DNA of 55,855 bases. Source: Alphaproteobacteria bacterium. GTDB lineage: Bacteria; Pseudomonadota; Alphaproteobacteria; JAJFIK01. The notes below the pieces were generated by a model. That model was not told the DNA's origin. It ran no database searches and saw only the letters and a program-made list of their open reading frames with translations. Location: assembly GCA_021774965.1 (NCBI GenBank), contig JAJFIL010000267.1:1-55855 (forward strand), given 5' to 3'. The translations under genes and the position numbers were made by a program. Below, piece by piece: positions 19,104-27,865 of this stretch; within the stretch, counting starts at the first letter, position 1; each line of letters begins with the position of its first letter.

Positions 19104-20882
19104 ATGCGCCAATTTAACTTTAGTTTAACCTGGAGTTTCAGGTTTGTTGCCCTGTTTGTTGCATTAATCGTGCTTATCCCCGCCCCCGCCTTTGCCCAGA
19201 ATTACGAAAATCAAGCGTCCCAGCCCATCCCGCGAGCATTGTCCGATGCGGACGTCCGCCTTTATGCCCAGATCTTTGAGGTTCAGGAGCGGGGCGAATG
19301 GACCACCGCCGATAATCTGATTTCACGCCTAGAAAACCGAGTGCTTCTGGGCCATGTGCAATTTCAGCGCTATATGCATCCAACTGCCTATCGTTCCAAC
19401 TTTGCTGAGCTGCGTTCCTGGATGTCTCATTATGCGGATCACCCTGACGCTGCTCGCATCTATCGTCTGGCCATGCGCCGCCAAGGCGATGGCGGCAGAG
19501 CCGTGACCCGCCCAGAGACCCGCCGTTGGCGCGTGAGCGCACAGCCGCTGGATCCGTTTGATCATCACAATGGTGCTCGCAGCACGGCTGAGCGTCGCCG
19601 GGTGCGGCAGATCGAAAACCATGTTACCTCGCTCATTCGCAGAGAGCGCCCAACCCAATCCTATAACTACCTCCATGAGGCACGTACACGGAACGATTTG
19701 ACCCAGTTTGAATTTGACCGGGTACGCTCCACCATCGCGCGGTCTTATTATGCTGAGCAGCGTGATGATCGCGCCCTTGAAATTGCAGGGGATGTCGCCA
19801 GTCAAAGCCGCATCGCCCTACCTGATGCGGACTGGTGGGCCGGACTTGCTGCCTGGCGCTTAGGGGAAATTGATCAGGCTGCGGAGCATTTTAGACACCT
19901 TGCCACGGCAGAGATGGTGGACCCCTGGTTGAGATCAGCCGGTGCCTATTGGGCTGCGCGGTCCTACATGCGCAACTTTGACCCCGCACAAGTGATCCCC
20001 ATGTTGGAAATCGCTGCCGCAGAACCCTTGACCTTTTACGGCATTCTCGCCACCCGCCAGTTGGGTCGCGAATTGGAAGTTGATTTCGATCCTGCCCCTC
20101 TAAACCAAGATGACTTGGCAGCATTGATGCTGGATCGCGGTATTGAGCGCGCAGTTGCGTTCACCCAACTGGGTCGCCGCACGGATGCCGAAGCTGAACT
20201 GGTGCGGGCCCATGGCCGCATTACGAATGAGCTGGATCGGGCCTTTCTGTCGCTGACCGCCGCATTGGATTTGCCTTACGCGCAACTGACCACAGCAATC
20301 CAATCCAGTGATCCGGCCATGCAAGCGGGGCTCTATCCCGTTCCCAGTTATGCGCCGGAAGAAGGCTATATGCTCGATCGCGCGCTGGTTTATGCCTTTG
20401 CCCGCCAGGAAAGCAAGTTTAATCCCGGCGCCACTTCTCGTGTTGGCGCTATGGGCCTGATGCAGGTTCTGCCGCGCACGGCAAGTTACATCACCGGAGA
20501 TCGCAGTTTGAGCGGGTCGGAAGAAAACAAGCTCTACGACCCGGGTTACAATATGCAGGTGGGTCAGCTTTATATTGACCGGCTCATGACCCGCTATGGT
20601 GCGGGGCGCAATCTCTTCATGCTGGCGGTGGCGTATAACGGGGGCCCGGGCAATCTTCGCCGCTGGCGCGACAGCATTGAATTTCAGGACGATCCTTTGT
20701 TGTTCATTGAAAGCATTCCAGCGCCAGAGACCCGTGGCTTTATCGAGCATGTGCTCACCAACCTCTGGATCTATCGCGCGCAGCTACATCAGGACGCACC
20801 CAGCCTTGATCTGGTTGCGGAGGGCAGCTGGCCAGTATACCAATCCGTCGACACCATGACGATTGGTCCTGATTTCAACTAG
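19104..20882 (+). CDS. slt: Soluble lytic murein transglycosylase (Slt70-like)
   Basis: This periplasmic enzyme cleaves the glycan strands of peptidoglycan to form 1,6-anhydromuropeptides. From the ATG at 19104 the protein is about 592 residues. It starts with a classic signal peptide (RFVALFVALIVLIPAPAFA, cleavage before Q). A long alpha-helical superhelical ring follows, then a C-terminal goose-lysozyme-like SLT domain with the catalytic glutamate in FARQESKFNPGA (about residue 440), GAMGLMQVLPRTA and YNGGPGN. Earlier ATGs at 19056 and 19074 would put 10-16 residues before the signal peptide and are less likely. moaB follows 42 bp downstream. Confidence 0.94.
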   Translation: MRQFNFSLTWSFRFVALFVALIVLIPAPAFAQNYENQASQPIPRALSDADVRLYAQIFEVQERGEWTTADNLISRLENRVLLGHVQFQRYMHPTAYRSNFAELRSWMSHYADHPDAARIYRLAMRRQGDGGRAVTRPETRRWRVSAQPLDPFDHHNGARSTAERRRVRQIENHVTSLIRRERPTQSYNYLHEARTRNDLTQFEFDRVRSTIARSYYAEQRDDRALEIAGDVASQSRIALPDADWWAGLAAWRLGEIDQAAEHFRHLATAEMVDPWLRSAGAYWAARSYMRNFDPAQVIPMLEIAAAEPLTFYGILATRQLGRELEVDFDPAPLNQDDLAALMLDRGIERAVAFTQLGRRTDAEAELVRAHGRITNELDRAFLSLTAALDLPYAQLTTAIQSSDPAMQAGLYPVPSYAPEEGYMLDRALVYAFARQESKFNPGATSRVGAMGLMQVLPRTASYITGDRSLSGSEENKLYDPGYNMQVGQLYIDRLMTRYGAGRNLFMLAVAYNGGPGNLRRWRDSIEFQDDPLLFIESIPAPETRGFIEHVLTNLWIYRAQLHQDAPSLDLVAEGSWPVYQSVDTMTIGPDFN

Positions 20883-20924
20883 GCACTTGCAAAACAGCAG
20901 TGCCGAAAACAAAAGGCGCTGCAC

Positions 20925-21455
20925 ATGGCTGGCCTCGATCATTCTCTTGAATTTCGCCCTTTGAAAGTGGCGGTCCTGACGGTTTCCGACACGCGCACAC
21001 TGGAGACGGACACCTCGGGGCAAACCCTTGTAGATCGCATCAAGGATGCCGGGCATATTTTCGCCGGACGCAACCTTCTCATCGATGATATGGAAGCGGT
21101 GCGCACGCAGGTGAAAACCTGGTCGCAAGACCCCGAAGTCGAGGTGATCATCACCACCGGTGGCACGGGCTTGACGGGACGCGACATTACTGTCGAAGCG
21201 GTAAAGCCGCTCTATGACAAAGAGATCGATGGCTTCTCAGCTTTGTTTCATATGGTGAGTTTCCAAAAAGTCGGAACCTCCACCGTGCAGTCCCGCGCCT
21301 GCGCCGGGCTGGTCAATCACACGCTTGTCTTCTCCCTGCCGGGCTCTACCGGAGCGGTGAAAGACGGCTGGGACGAGATCCTGGTCTGGCAGTTGGATAG
21401 CCGCCACCAGCCGTGCAACTTCGCAGAAATGATGCCGCGGTTTTCGGAGAAGTAG
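20925..21455 (+). CDS. moaB: Molybdenum cofactor biosynthesis protein MoaB/Mog family
   Basis: The 176-residue protein belongs to the MoaB/Mog group that binds molybdopterin; Mog adenylylates molybdopterin before metal insertion, and MoaB is the shorter relative. The core motifs are VAVLTVSDTR near the N terminus, TTGGTGLTGRD in the middle, and VFSLPGSTGAVKDGW near the end. The length and the SRACAGL segment fit MoaB better than Mog. The remaining molybdopterin genes are not in the window. It follows the lytic transglycosylase by 42 bp and ends next to a block of palindromic repeats. Confidence 0.9.
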   Translation: MAGLDHSLEFRPLKVAVLTVSDTRTLETDTSGQTLVDRIKDAGHIFAGRNLLIDDMEAVRTQVKTWSQDPEVEVIITTGGTGLTGRDITVEAVKPLYDKEIDGFSALFHMVSFQKVGTSTVQSRACAGLVNHTLVFSLPGSTGAVKDGWDEILVWQLDSRHQPCNFAEMMPRFSEK

Positions 21456-21473
21456 AGCGCTCACTGCCTTCAA

Positions 21474-21563
21474 TTGACGTCCCCCGGTTTAACCGGGGGA
21501 TCCATGCCTCATCTACAAGAGACGCTGAGAGATGGACCACCCGGCCAAGCCGGGTGGCGTCAA
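21474..21563. repeat. REP-like pair of inverted palindromic units
   Basis: Two related units of about 32 bp face each other: 21474-21505 (TTGACGT then CCCCCGGTTTAACCGGGGG) and 21532-21563, which is its inverted counterpart (stem CCACCCGGC at 21537-21545 with GCCGGGTGG at 21549-21557, then CGTCAA). Read in the same direction both have the pattern TTGACG, a GC-rich hairpin, and TCCAT. This is the layout of bacterial interspersed mosaic elements. It begins 18 bp after moaB and could also act as its transcription terminator. Confidence 0.75.
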
Positions 21564-21621
21564 AGAGGGATAGGGCTATCGCTGAATCTTCAACATAGTC
21601 TTTATGCGGAACATATAATTA

Positions 21622-21784
21622 CCGTCATTCTGACACTTGATGCCGGAATCCACTGCACTCACCTTTTAGAAAGTGGAACTTTGCCACTCCTCACCAACCC
21701 AACACGAACCACGTGCCCGCAGATGGCCCGGTAGATTCCATGGTCTCCTTGCGCCATGGCGCATTTTTGGCCATGGAATGACGG
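21622..21784. repeat. Palindromic repeat block bounded by inverted CCGTCATTC
   Basis: CCGTCATTC at 21622-21630 is mirrored by GAATGACGG at 21776-21784. The right half holds TTGCGCCATGGCGCATTT, identical to the core of the element at 27616-27665. No open reading frame of interest lies inside. Together with the unit at 21474-21563 it fills the 392-bp gap between moaB and the Sel1-repeat gene; I see no gene in that gap. Confidence 0.7.
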
Positions 21785-21847
21785 CATGGGGGTTTCACCA
21801 GTCAAGCACAACTGGTACGCTCAGGCAGCGAGATGGGAGAGTGAATA

Positions 21848-22894
21848 ATGCGCTTCAAGTTTCTTCATACTGCTTGGTTCATCTTATTTGGCCTGACCAC
21901 TGTAGTTGCTCACGCTCAAGAAGCTGAGCTGATGTTCGATACCTACGAAGAAGCGGAACAGCACTATCGCCAAACTTGTGATTCGGGGGATGCTGTCAGC
22001 TGCGCAACACTTGGATTCATGTATCTGGAAGGGCTTGATGGTCCTCAAGACAACGAGAGAGCTTTTTACTACTCCAATCGTGCCTGCGAACTAGGAGAGG
22101 CCGGTGCCTGCAACAACGTTGGTATCATGTATTTGCGCGGGCAGGGTGTCGAACAGGATTTCGAAAGAGCTGTAGAACTTTTCAGACAGGCATGCGATGC
22201 GGGAGATGCATTGGGTTGCGCCGACCTTGCCGACCTTTACTGGAATGGTGATGGCGTGGAGCCTAGCGAGATCGAGGCCACGAGACACTACAATAGAGCC
22301 TGCAATCTTGGCGGCGGCCAAGTATGCAGGGAGATCGGATCCTCCTTGGTGACTGATGCGATTCCAAGCAACGATGAATTAGCGGCCCAACTACTTCTTA
22401 GGTCTTGTCGTGAGGAAGATGCAGTCGCTTGCGTTCTATTGGGATTCCAATACGAGAAAGGCGAAGGTGTTATTCAGAGTGATAGTGAGGCTATCAGATA
22501 TTTTCGAATGAGTTGTGATGGCGGGTACGCCGTTGGCTGCACTGTGCTTGGTGGGATTCTTGAAAGCGGGAGAGTAGGCGATCCGAATCAAGACGAAGTT
22601 CTTCAATTGTATGTCCAAGGGTGCGAAGGTGGTTACGCCGTCGGGTGTAGTGTTCTCGGATTCAAATACGAAGAAGGCCGCGGTGTCGACCAAGACTACA
22701 GTCTATCGAACTATTATTTCTTGTTGGCTTGCCAGAACGACGAAGCCGCAGCCTGCGTTTCTCTTGGAAATCACTATGCAAATGGGCTTGGCCTCAATCA
22801 GGATTCTGGTATGGCCAATCAGCTTTACGCCTTGGCCTGTGATTTGGGCGACTCAGTCGCGTGCGACTTTCTAGGAAGGCGACAAGGCCCCTAA
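21848..22894 (+). CDS. Secreted cysteine-paired Sel1-repeat protein (Hcp-like)
   Basis: A 348-residue protein with a signal peptide (FLHTAWFILFGLTTVVAHA, cleavage before Q at about residue 24) and nine Sel1-like repeats of about 36 residues. Each repeat carries two cysteines spaced C-x7-C, as in CDSGDAVSC, CELGEAGAC, CDAGDALGC and CDLGDSVAC, giving 18 cysteines that should form one disulfide per repeat. This is the architecture of the Helicobacter cysteine-rich proteins (Hcp). Its function here is unknown; periplasmic or secreted protein binding is a reasonable guess. GGGAG lies about 10 bases upstream of the ATG. The gene is less GC-rich than its neighbours, is flanked by palindromic repeats, and converges with the DoxX gene 8 bp away, which hints at acquisition. 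Confidence 0.88.
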   Translation: MRFKFLHTAWFILFGLTTVVAHAQEAELMFDTYEEAEQHYRQTCDSGDAVSCATLGFMYLEGLDGPQDNERAFYYSNRACELGEAGACNNVGIMYLRGQGVEQDFERAVELFRQACDAGDALGCADLADLYWNGDGVEPSEIEATRHYNRACNLGGGQVCREIGSSLVTDAIPSNDELAAQLLLRSCREEDAVACVLLGFQYEKGEGVIQSDSEAIRYFRMSCDGGYAVGCTVLGGILESGRVGDPNQDEVLQLYVQGCEGGYAVGCSVLGFKYEEGRGVDQDYSLSNYYFLLACQNDEAAACVSLGNHYANGLGLNQDSGMANQLYALACDLGDSVACDFLGRRQGP

Positions 22895-22902
22895 ACTCCC
22901 CC

Positions 22903-23343
22903 TCACCCCTTCTTCAGCAAATTATCCAGCGCATAAGCCCCTGCCCCGCGAACAATAAAATGAACGAGGCCGCCCATGATCGCGATGTTCTTGAGCAAGG
23001 GGCCTTCGTGGCCGGGGGCAATGTGGATGGCTAGGGTTATGGGGATAAGCGTGCCGAGCAGGACCAATGCCGCCAGCCGGGTGACAAGTCCCGCTGCCAG
23101 CGCAAGACCAAAGACCACAAAGGCCCCGCCGCTGAGCCATAACAACCAAGACGGATTGCCAATTTGCAGGACGGCGTCGAGCCACGGTGAGCTCTGGATG
23201 CGGTCCAGCATTTCCTGATGATGGCCAAAATGCCCAAGGCCGCCCAACACGAAAATAAGACAAAACATAAGCCGGAAGACGAGATCCGATGCCGGCCCGA
23301 AGGCTTCGAACTTGCCGGTTATGGCGTTGACCTTGTGCAGCAT
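22903..23343 (-). CDS. DoxX family membrane protein
   Basis: A 146-residue integral membrane protein with four hydrophobic segments (about 22-42, 66-90, 92-112 and 118-138). The sequence FRLMFCLIFVLGGLGHFGH near the start and the LAAGLVTRLAALVLLGTLIPI stretch (in two parts) fit the DoxX family. DoxX was first named as a subunit of an archaeal thiosulfate:quinone oxidoreductase, but most bacterial members have no proven role and some associate with oxidative stress defence. It lies 28 bp downstream of the DUF2064 gene and probably shares its transcript. Confidence 0.85.
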   Translation of the reverse strand: MLHKVNAITGKFEAFGPASDLVFRLMFCLIFVLGGLGHFGHHQEMLDRIQSSPWLDAVLQIGNPSWLLWLSGGAFVVFGLALAAGLVTRLAALVLLGTLIPITLAIHIAPGHEGPLLKNIAIMGGLVHFIVRGAGAYALDNLLKKG

Positions 23344-23371
23344 GGGATTTCCCTTGGTTTGATTTGAGTTG

Positions 23372-23977
23372 TTACGTCGCGGGGGTGCTCACCTGCGCGC
23401 GAAAGTCTTCCAGTGCGCCAGCACTCTCAATCGTCCTCAGCTCACGGAGCATTTTAACGCCGCGGTCATGGCGCAAGTTGGACATGGTCGTCTTGAGGAT
23501 GTCCTTGCCGCGCCAATCTACATTCTTGAACGGATCAAGAGGTAGTGGATCACGCTTGAGCCCTACGCCCCAAAATCCGCCGGCATTGTTGGGGCCAAAT
23601 ACGATATCGTTGGTCTGCAGCGCATCAAAGCCTGCAACCATGTCGTCTTTGGTCACGAACGGACAATGGGCATCGATGATCATCACGTTGCCGGGCACCA
23701 GGTTGATCAGTATATTGATCATCTTGCGACCACGATCCCCCTTGCCCGTGCCAAACGCCGTGGTGGTGCCCCACAGGGGATTGTGCGCTTCGCGGTCTGG
23801 CGACACGGCGAAGGAAAAGCTCCACCGGTCATCGCCGGACAGCTCGTCACGGATATGGTTCACCGCATCGCGGTAAGCCTCCAGCGCGCCCTCTTCACCC
23901 ACCTCGCGGATAAGCTTCTTGAAGACCTTGCCCTTGACCGGGGCATCCACGAACATGACAACGCGATTTTGTTTCAT
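23372..23977 (-). CDS. DUF2064 glycosyltransferase-like protein
   Basis: The 201-residue product matches the DUF2064 group (TIGR04282-like), a GT-A fold related to nucleotide-sugar transferases. Features are the N-terminal VVMFVDAPVKGKVFKKLI, a run MIIDAHCPFVTKDDM resembling the nucleotide-binding segment, and the conserved LQTNDIVFGPNNAGGFWGVGL in two parts. The usual DxxDxP-type motif is only partly kept, so catalytic activity is uncertain. The substrate is unknown. It is followed by DoxX and is divergent from the radical SAM gene across 178 bp. Confidence 0.8.
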   Translation of the reverse strand: MKQNRVVMFVDAPVKGKVFKKLIREVGEEGALEAYRDAVNHIRDELSGDDRWSFSFAVSPDREAHNPLWGTTTAFGTGKGDRGRKMINILINLVPGNVMIIDAHCPFVTKDDMVAGFDALQTNDIVFGPNNAGGFWGVGLKRDPLPLDPFKNVDWRGKDILKTTMSNLRHDRGVKMLRELRTIESAGALEDFRAQVSTPAT

Positions 23978-24155
23978 ACGACTATCCGCCTGAAAATTAC
24001 TGAGAACTGGTGAGACTGAGAACCGGAACGCCCGGGGGGAAAAGAGCCTCCTTCATTAAGATACCTTAACCAAGATGTCACGAGCTTGCCCGATCAATAC
24101 AGATGTTCGTGTTTTGTTCTTGCGCGAGAAGCACGCTGCACCTAGGCTGAGACCC

Positions 24156-25235
24156 ATGGACACCCAAGTCAAAAAGCCCCCTCCCCGCGGTCGCGGGTCC
24201 CATTCCAATGCCAGCGGCCGGTTCGAGCGCTTTGTGCGCCACGAGATCGATGACGGCTGGACCCATGAGGACCCAGTGCCGGAACAGCTCAAGACGCAAA
24301 TCTTTCGCGACGCGGCCCGCACGGTGATCACGCGAAACCAATCACCGGACGTGCCCTTTGATCGTTCCATCAATCCCTATCGAGGGTGCGAGCATGGCTG
24401 CATCTATTGTTTTGCGCGGCCTACTCATGCCTATTTGGGCCTCTCTCCCGGAGTGGATTTTGAGGCCAAGCTGTATCAAAAGCCCGAGGCGGCGAAACTT
24501 TTGGCCCGCGAGCTGAGGGGCGAGGATTACGTGCCCCAAACCATCGCCCTTGGCACCAACACTGATCCCTATCAGCCCATCGAGAAACGCTTCCGCATCA
24601 CCCGCGAAGTGCTGAAGGTGCTGTCGGCCTTCAATCATCCGGTGGGCATTGTCACCAAGTCACCGCTTATCGTGCGCGACATCGATATCCTTGGCCCCAT
24701 GGCGGAGCGGGGGCTGGTGAAGGTAGCGATCTCTGTCACCACACTGGACAGAAAGCTCGCCCGCACCATGGAGCCCCGCTGCGCCACGCCAGAGCGCCGC
24801 CTTCAGGCGCTGGATCTTCTCTCCCGCGCGGGCATTCCCACCACGGTGTTGATGGCGCCCATCATCCCGGCGTTGAATGATCCTGAGATCGAAGACGTGC
24901 TGGCCCGGGTAAAGGATGCAGGGGCTGCTCGTGCGGGCTATGTGCTCCTGCGCATGCCCTTGGAAATAAAGGAGCTTTTCGCTGAATGGCTGGAGGCGCA
25001 CTATCCGGACCGGGCGGGCAAGGTGCTTTCCCTCATGCGGCAGATGCGCGGGGGCAAGGATTATGACGCCGCCTGGGGCCAGCGCATGAAAGGCCGGGGT
25101 CCCTATGCGGTGCTCATCGCCAAGCGGTTCCGCCTGGCGGCCAGGCGTCTGGGTCTGGATGCGCCTTCTTTGGAGTTGGACTGCGGCCAATTTGCCCCAC
25201 CCCCTGCAATTGGTGACCAACTGGGGCTCTTCTGA
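24156..25235 (+). CDS. PA0069-family radical SAM protein
   Basis: A radical S-adenosylmethionine enzyme of about 359 residues with unknown substrate. The cluster motif is GCEHGCIYCFARP, a CX3CX2C arrangement, preceded by INPYRGC. The family continues with HAYLGLSPGVDFEAKL and ALGTNTDPYQPIE, typical of the PA0069/Rv2578c group. Relatives resemble the SplB fold, but no DNA lesion repair role is shown. I chose the ATG at 24156, just before the proline- and arginine-rich start MDTQVKKPPPRGRGS; an earlier ATG at 24075 adds 27 poorly supported residues. rnhB follows 15 bp downstream, so the two are probably co-transcribed. Confidence 0.9.
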   Translation: MDTQVKKPPPRGRGSHSNASGRFERFVRHEIDDGWTHEDPVPEQLKTQIFRDAARTVITRNQSPDVPFDRSINPYRGCEHGCIYCFARPTHAYLGLSPGVDFEAKLYQKPEAAKLLARELRGEDYVPQTIALGTNTDPYQPIEKRFRITREVLKVLSAFNHPVGIVTKSPLIVRDIDILGPMAERGLVKVAISVTTLDRKLARTMEPRCATPERRLQALDLLSRAGIPTTVLMAPIIPALNDPEIEDVLARVKDAGAARAGYVLLRMPLEIKELFAEWLEAHYPDRAGKVLSLMRQMRGGKDYDAAWGQRMKGRGPYAVLIAKRFRLAARRLGLDAPSLELDCGQFAPPPAIGDQLGLF

Positions 25236-25250
25236 GGCTAAAATTGGCCC

Positions 25251-25901
25251 ATGGTCGATTCGCTCACATTATTCCGCAAGAAATCCCGCGCAACAAATCC
25301 GTCCGCAGACGGACCAACTTTCTTTCTGGAACAGAATGTGGGCGTTAGCCCCATCTGCGGCATTGACGAAGCGGGGCGCGGGCCTCTTGCAGGGCCTGTG
25401 GTGGCCGCAGCGGTGATCTTGGATCCTGCAAACTTCCCCGAAGGCATCAATGATTCCAAAAAACTCAGCGAGGCTCGCCGGGAGGCGATCTATGAGCAGC
25501 TTTTGGAATGCGCCGAAGTGGGCGTCGGCCTTGCCACGGTAGATGAGATCGATGAGATCAATATCTTGCAAGCAAGCCTGCTGGCCATGAGCCGCGCCTA
25601 TGACGCCCTGCCCGGCGCAGCAAGTTTCGCGCTCATCGATGGCATCCATGCGCCGGGGCTGAAATGCCCCACCCGCACGGTCAAACGAGGGGACGCACGA
25701 TCGCTCTCCATCGCAGCGGCCTCCATCATCGCCAAGGTCACCCGCGACCGGTTGATGCATGCCATGGCCCTGGACTATCCGGAATATGACTGGGCCAGTA
25801 ACAAGGGCTATGGCTCGGCCAAGCACCTTCTGGCCCTGCGCGAACACGGCGCCGCCCCCCAGCACAGGAAAACTTTCGCCCCTGTGAAGGCCGTTCTCTG
25901 A
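25251..25901 (+). CDS. rnhB: Ribonuclease HII
   Basis: RNase HII cuts RNA in RNA-DNA hybrids, including single ribonucleotides misincorporated into DNA. The 216-residue protein carries the family signatures CGIDEAGRGPLAGPVVAAAV near residue 38 (first two acidic catalytic residues), the ALIDGIHAPG segment, and the C-terminal KGYGSAKHLLAL and HRKTF. It starts 15 bp after the radical SAM gene and is followed by the GANTC-rich region upstream of ccrM. A second RNase H gene, rnhA, lies at 47996 in this window. Confidence 0.96.
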   Translation: MVDSLTLFRKKSRATNPSADGPTFFLEQNVGVSPICGIDEAGRGPLAGPVVAAAVILDPANFPEGINDSKKLSEARREAIYEQLLECAEVGVGLATVDEIDEINILQASLLAMSRAYDALPGAASFALIDGIHAPGLKCPTRTVKRGDARSLSIAAASIIAKVTRDRLMHAMALDYPEYDWASNKGYGSAKHLLALREHGAAPQHRKTFAPVKAVL

Positions 25902-25935
25902 TTTTTCTCCATTTTTTTTGCAAGCCCCAAAACCT

Positions 25936-26067
25936 GAGTCAAAACAAGGGCAAGACTCTGTTTCGACTCACTTTTTCAGCCGCCGTTCTACTTATACGAG
26001 TCTCTTCAGGAATCATCTTAACACTTTGTTTTCCTTGTGACTCTTGACGTGCGAATCACTTTGACTC
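25936..26067. promoter_or_regulatory. Cluster of eight GANTC sites in front of ccrM
   Basis: GANTC, the recognition sequence of CcrM, occurs at 25936, 25954, 25965, 25998, 26010, 26039, 26053 and 26063. About 0.5 would be expected in 132 bp by chance. The stretch is AT-richer than its surroundings and has no gene. Methylation-dependent autoregulation of ccrM, for which Caulobacter has two GANTC sites in its promoter, is the natural reading, but the number here is remarkable. A partial CtrA-like TTAA-N7-TTTT lies at 26018-26032. Confidence 0.75.
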
Positions 26068-26114
26068 AAGGTGGCCGTCTTGTTGGAAACCGCTCACGGG
26101 AATGGGCCTTCTGA

Positions 26115-27523
<1,409 letters not shown>

Positions 27524-27615
27524 TGAAGTTCAGGCAACTATAACAGAAAACTCCGTTCAGCCCACCCGCGCAGCCGTATTCATCATACAGGCATTCATCG
27601 CCACCACTCTTTTCC

Positions 27616-27665
27616 GTCATTCCCCGGCCTCTTTGCGCCATGGCGCATTTGGGCCGGGGAATGAC
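27616..27665. repeat. REP-like palindrome with 14-bp arms
   Basis: GTCATTCCCCGGCC at 27616-27629 is perfectly mirrored by GGCCGGGGAATGAC at 27652-27665. Between them lies a second perfect palindrome, TGCGCCATGGCGCA at 27634-27647. The same inner core occurs at 21749-21766. It lies in the 342-bp gap between the small membrane gene and mutY, which contains only repeats. Confidence 0.8.
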
Positions 27666-27700
27666 TACGTTTTTTTCGCAAATATCATTTCTGTTGCAAA

Positions 27701-27853
27701 CATCGCCCCCTCACCCCACTTTCGCCTTTTTGGCCTCTCCCCCTGTTATCCGATAGAGGGGAGAGCGTGCGCTGGGAGCACGCCTTTTTTCCCTCGCCCC
27801 TTGTGGGAGAGGGTGGCGCGACAAGGGAACCTTGTTGCGTCGGGTGAGGGGAG
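27701..27853. repeat. CATCGCCCCCTCACC-type dispersed element, diverged copy
   Basis: The block begins with CATCGCCCCCTCACCCC and ends in GGGTGAGGGG in inverted orientation. It is related to the sharper copy at 37031-37149. An internal stretch has further GC-rich pairs such as CTCTCCCC with GGGGAGAG. It runs to within 13 bp of the mutY stop and may contribute a terminator for it. Confidence 0.6.
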
Positions 27854-27865
27854 GATGCTGCCAAC

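Noticed and set aside
21474-21784. CRISPR array
   Set aside because: The repeats are inverted hairpin pairs with differing bodies, with no direct repeat and spacer periodicity, and no cas genes are present.
24056-24069. Candidate CtrA box TTAA-N6-TTAA upstream of the radical SAM gene
   Set aside because: The spacing is 6, not the 7 of CtrA sites, and the sequence is a short inverted repeat that occurs easily by chance.
26018-26032. CtrA-like TTAA-N7-TTTT upstream of ccrM
   Set aside because: Only one half-site is intact; kept as a remark, not as a site. A CtrA binding assay would decide.
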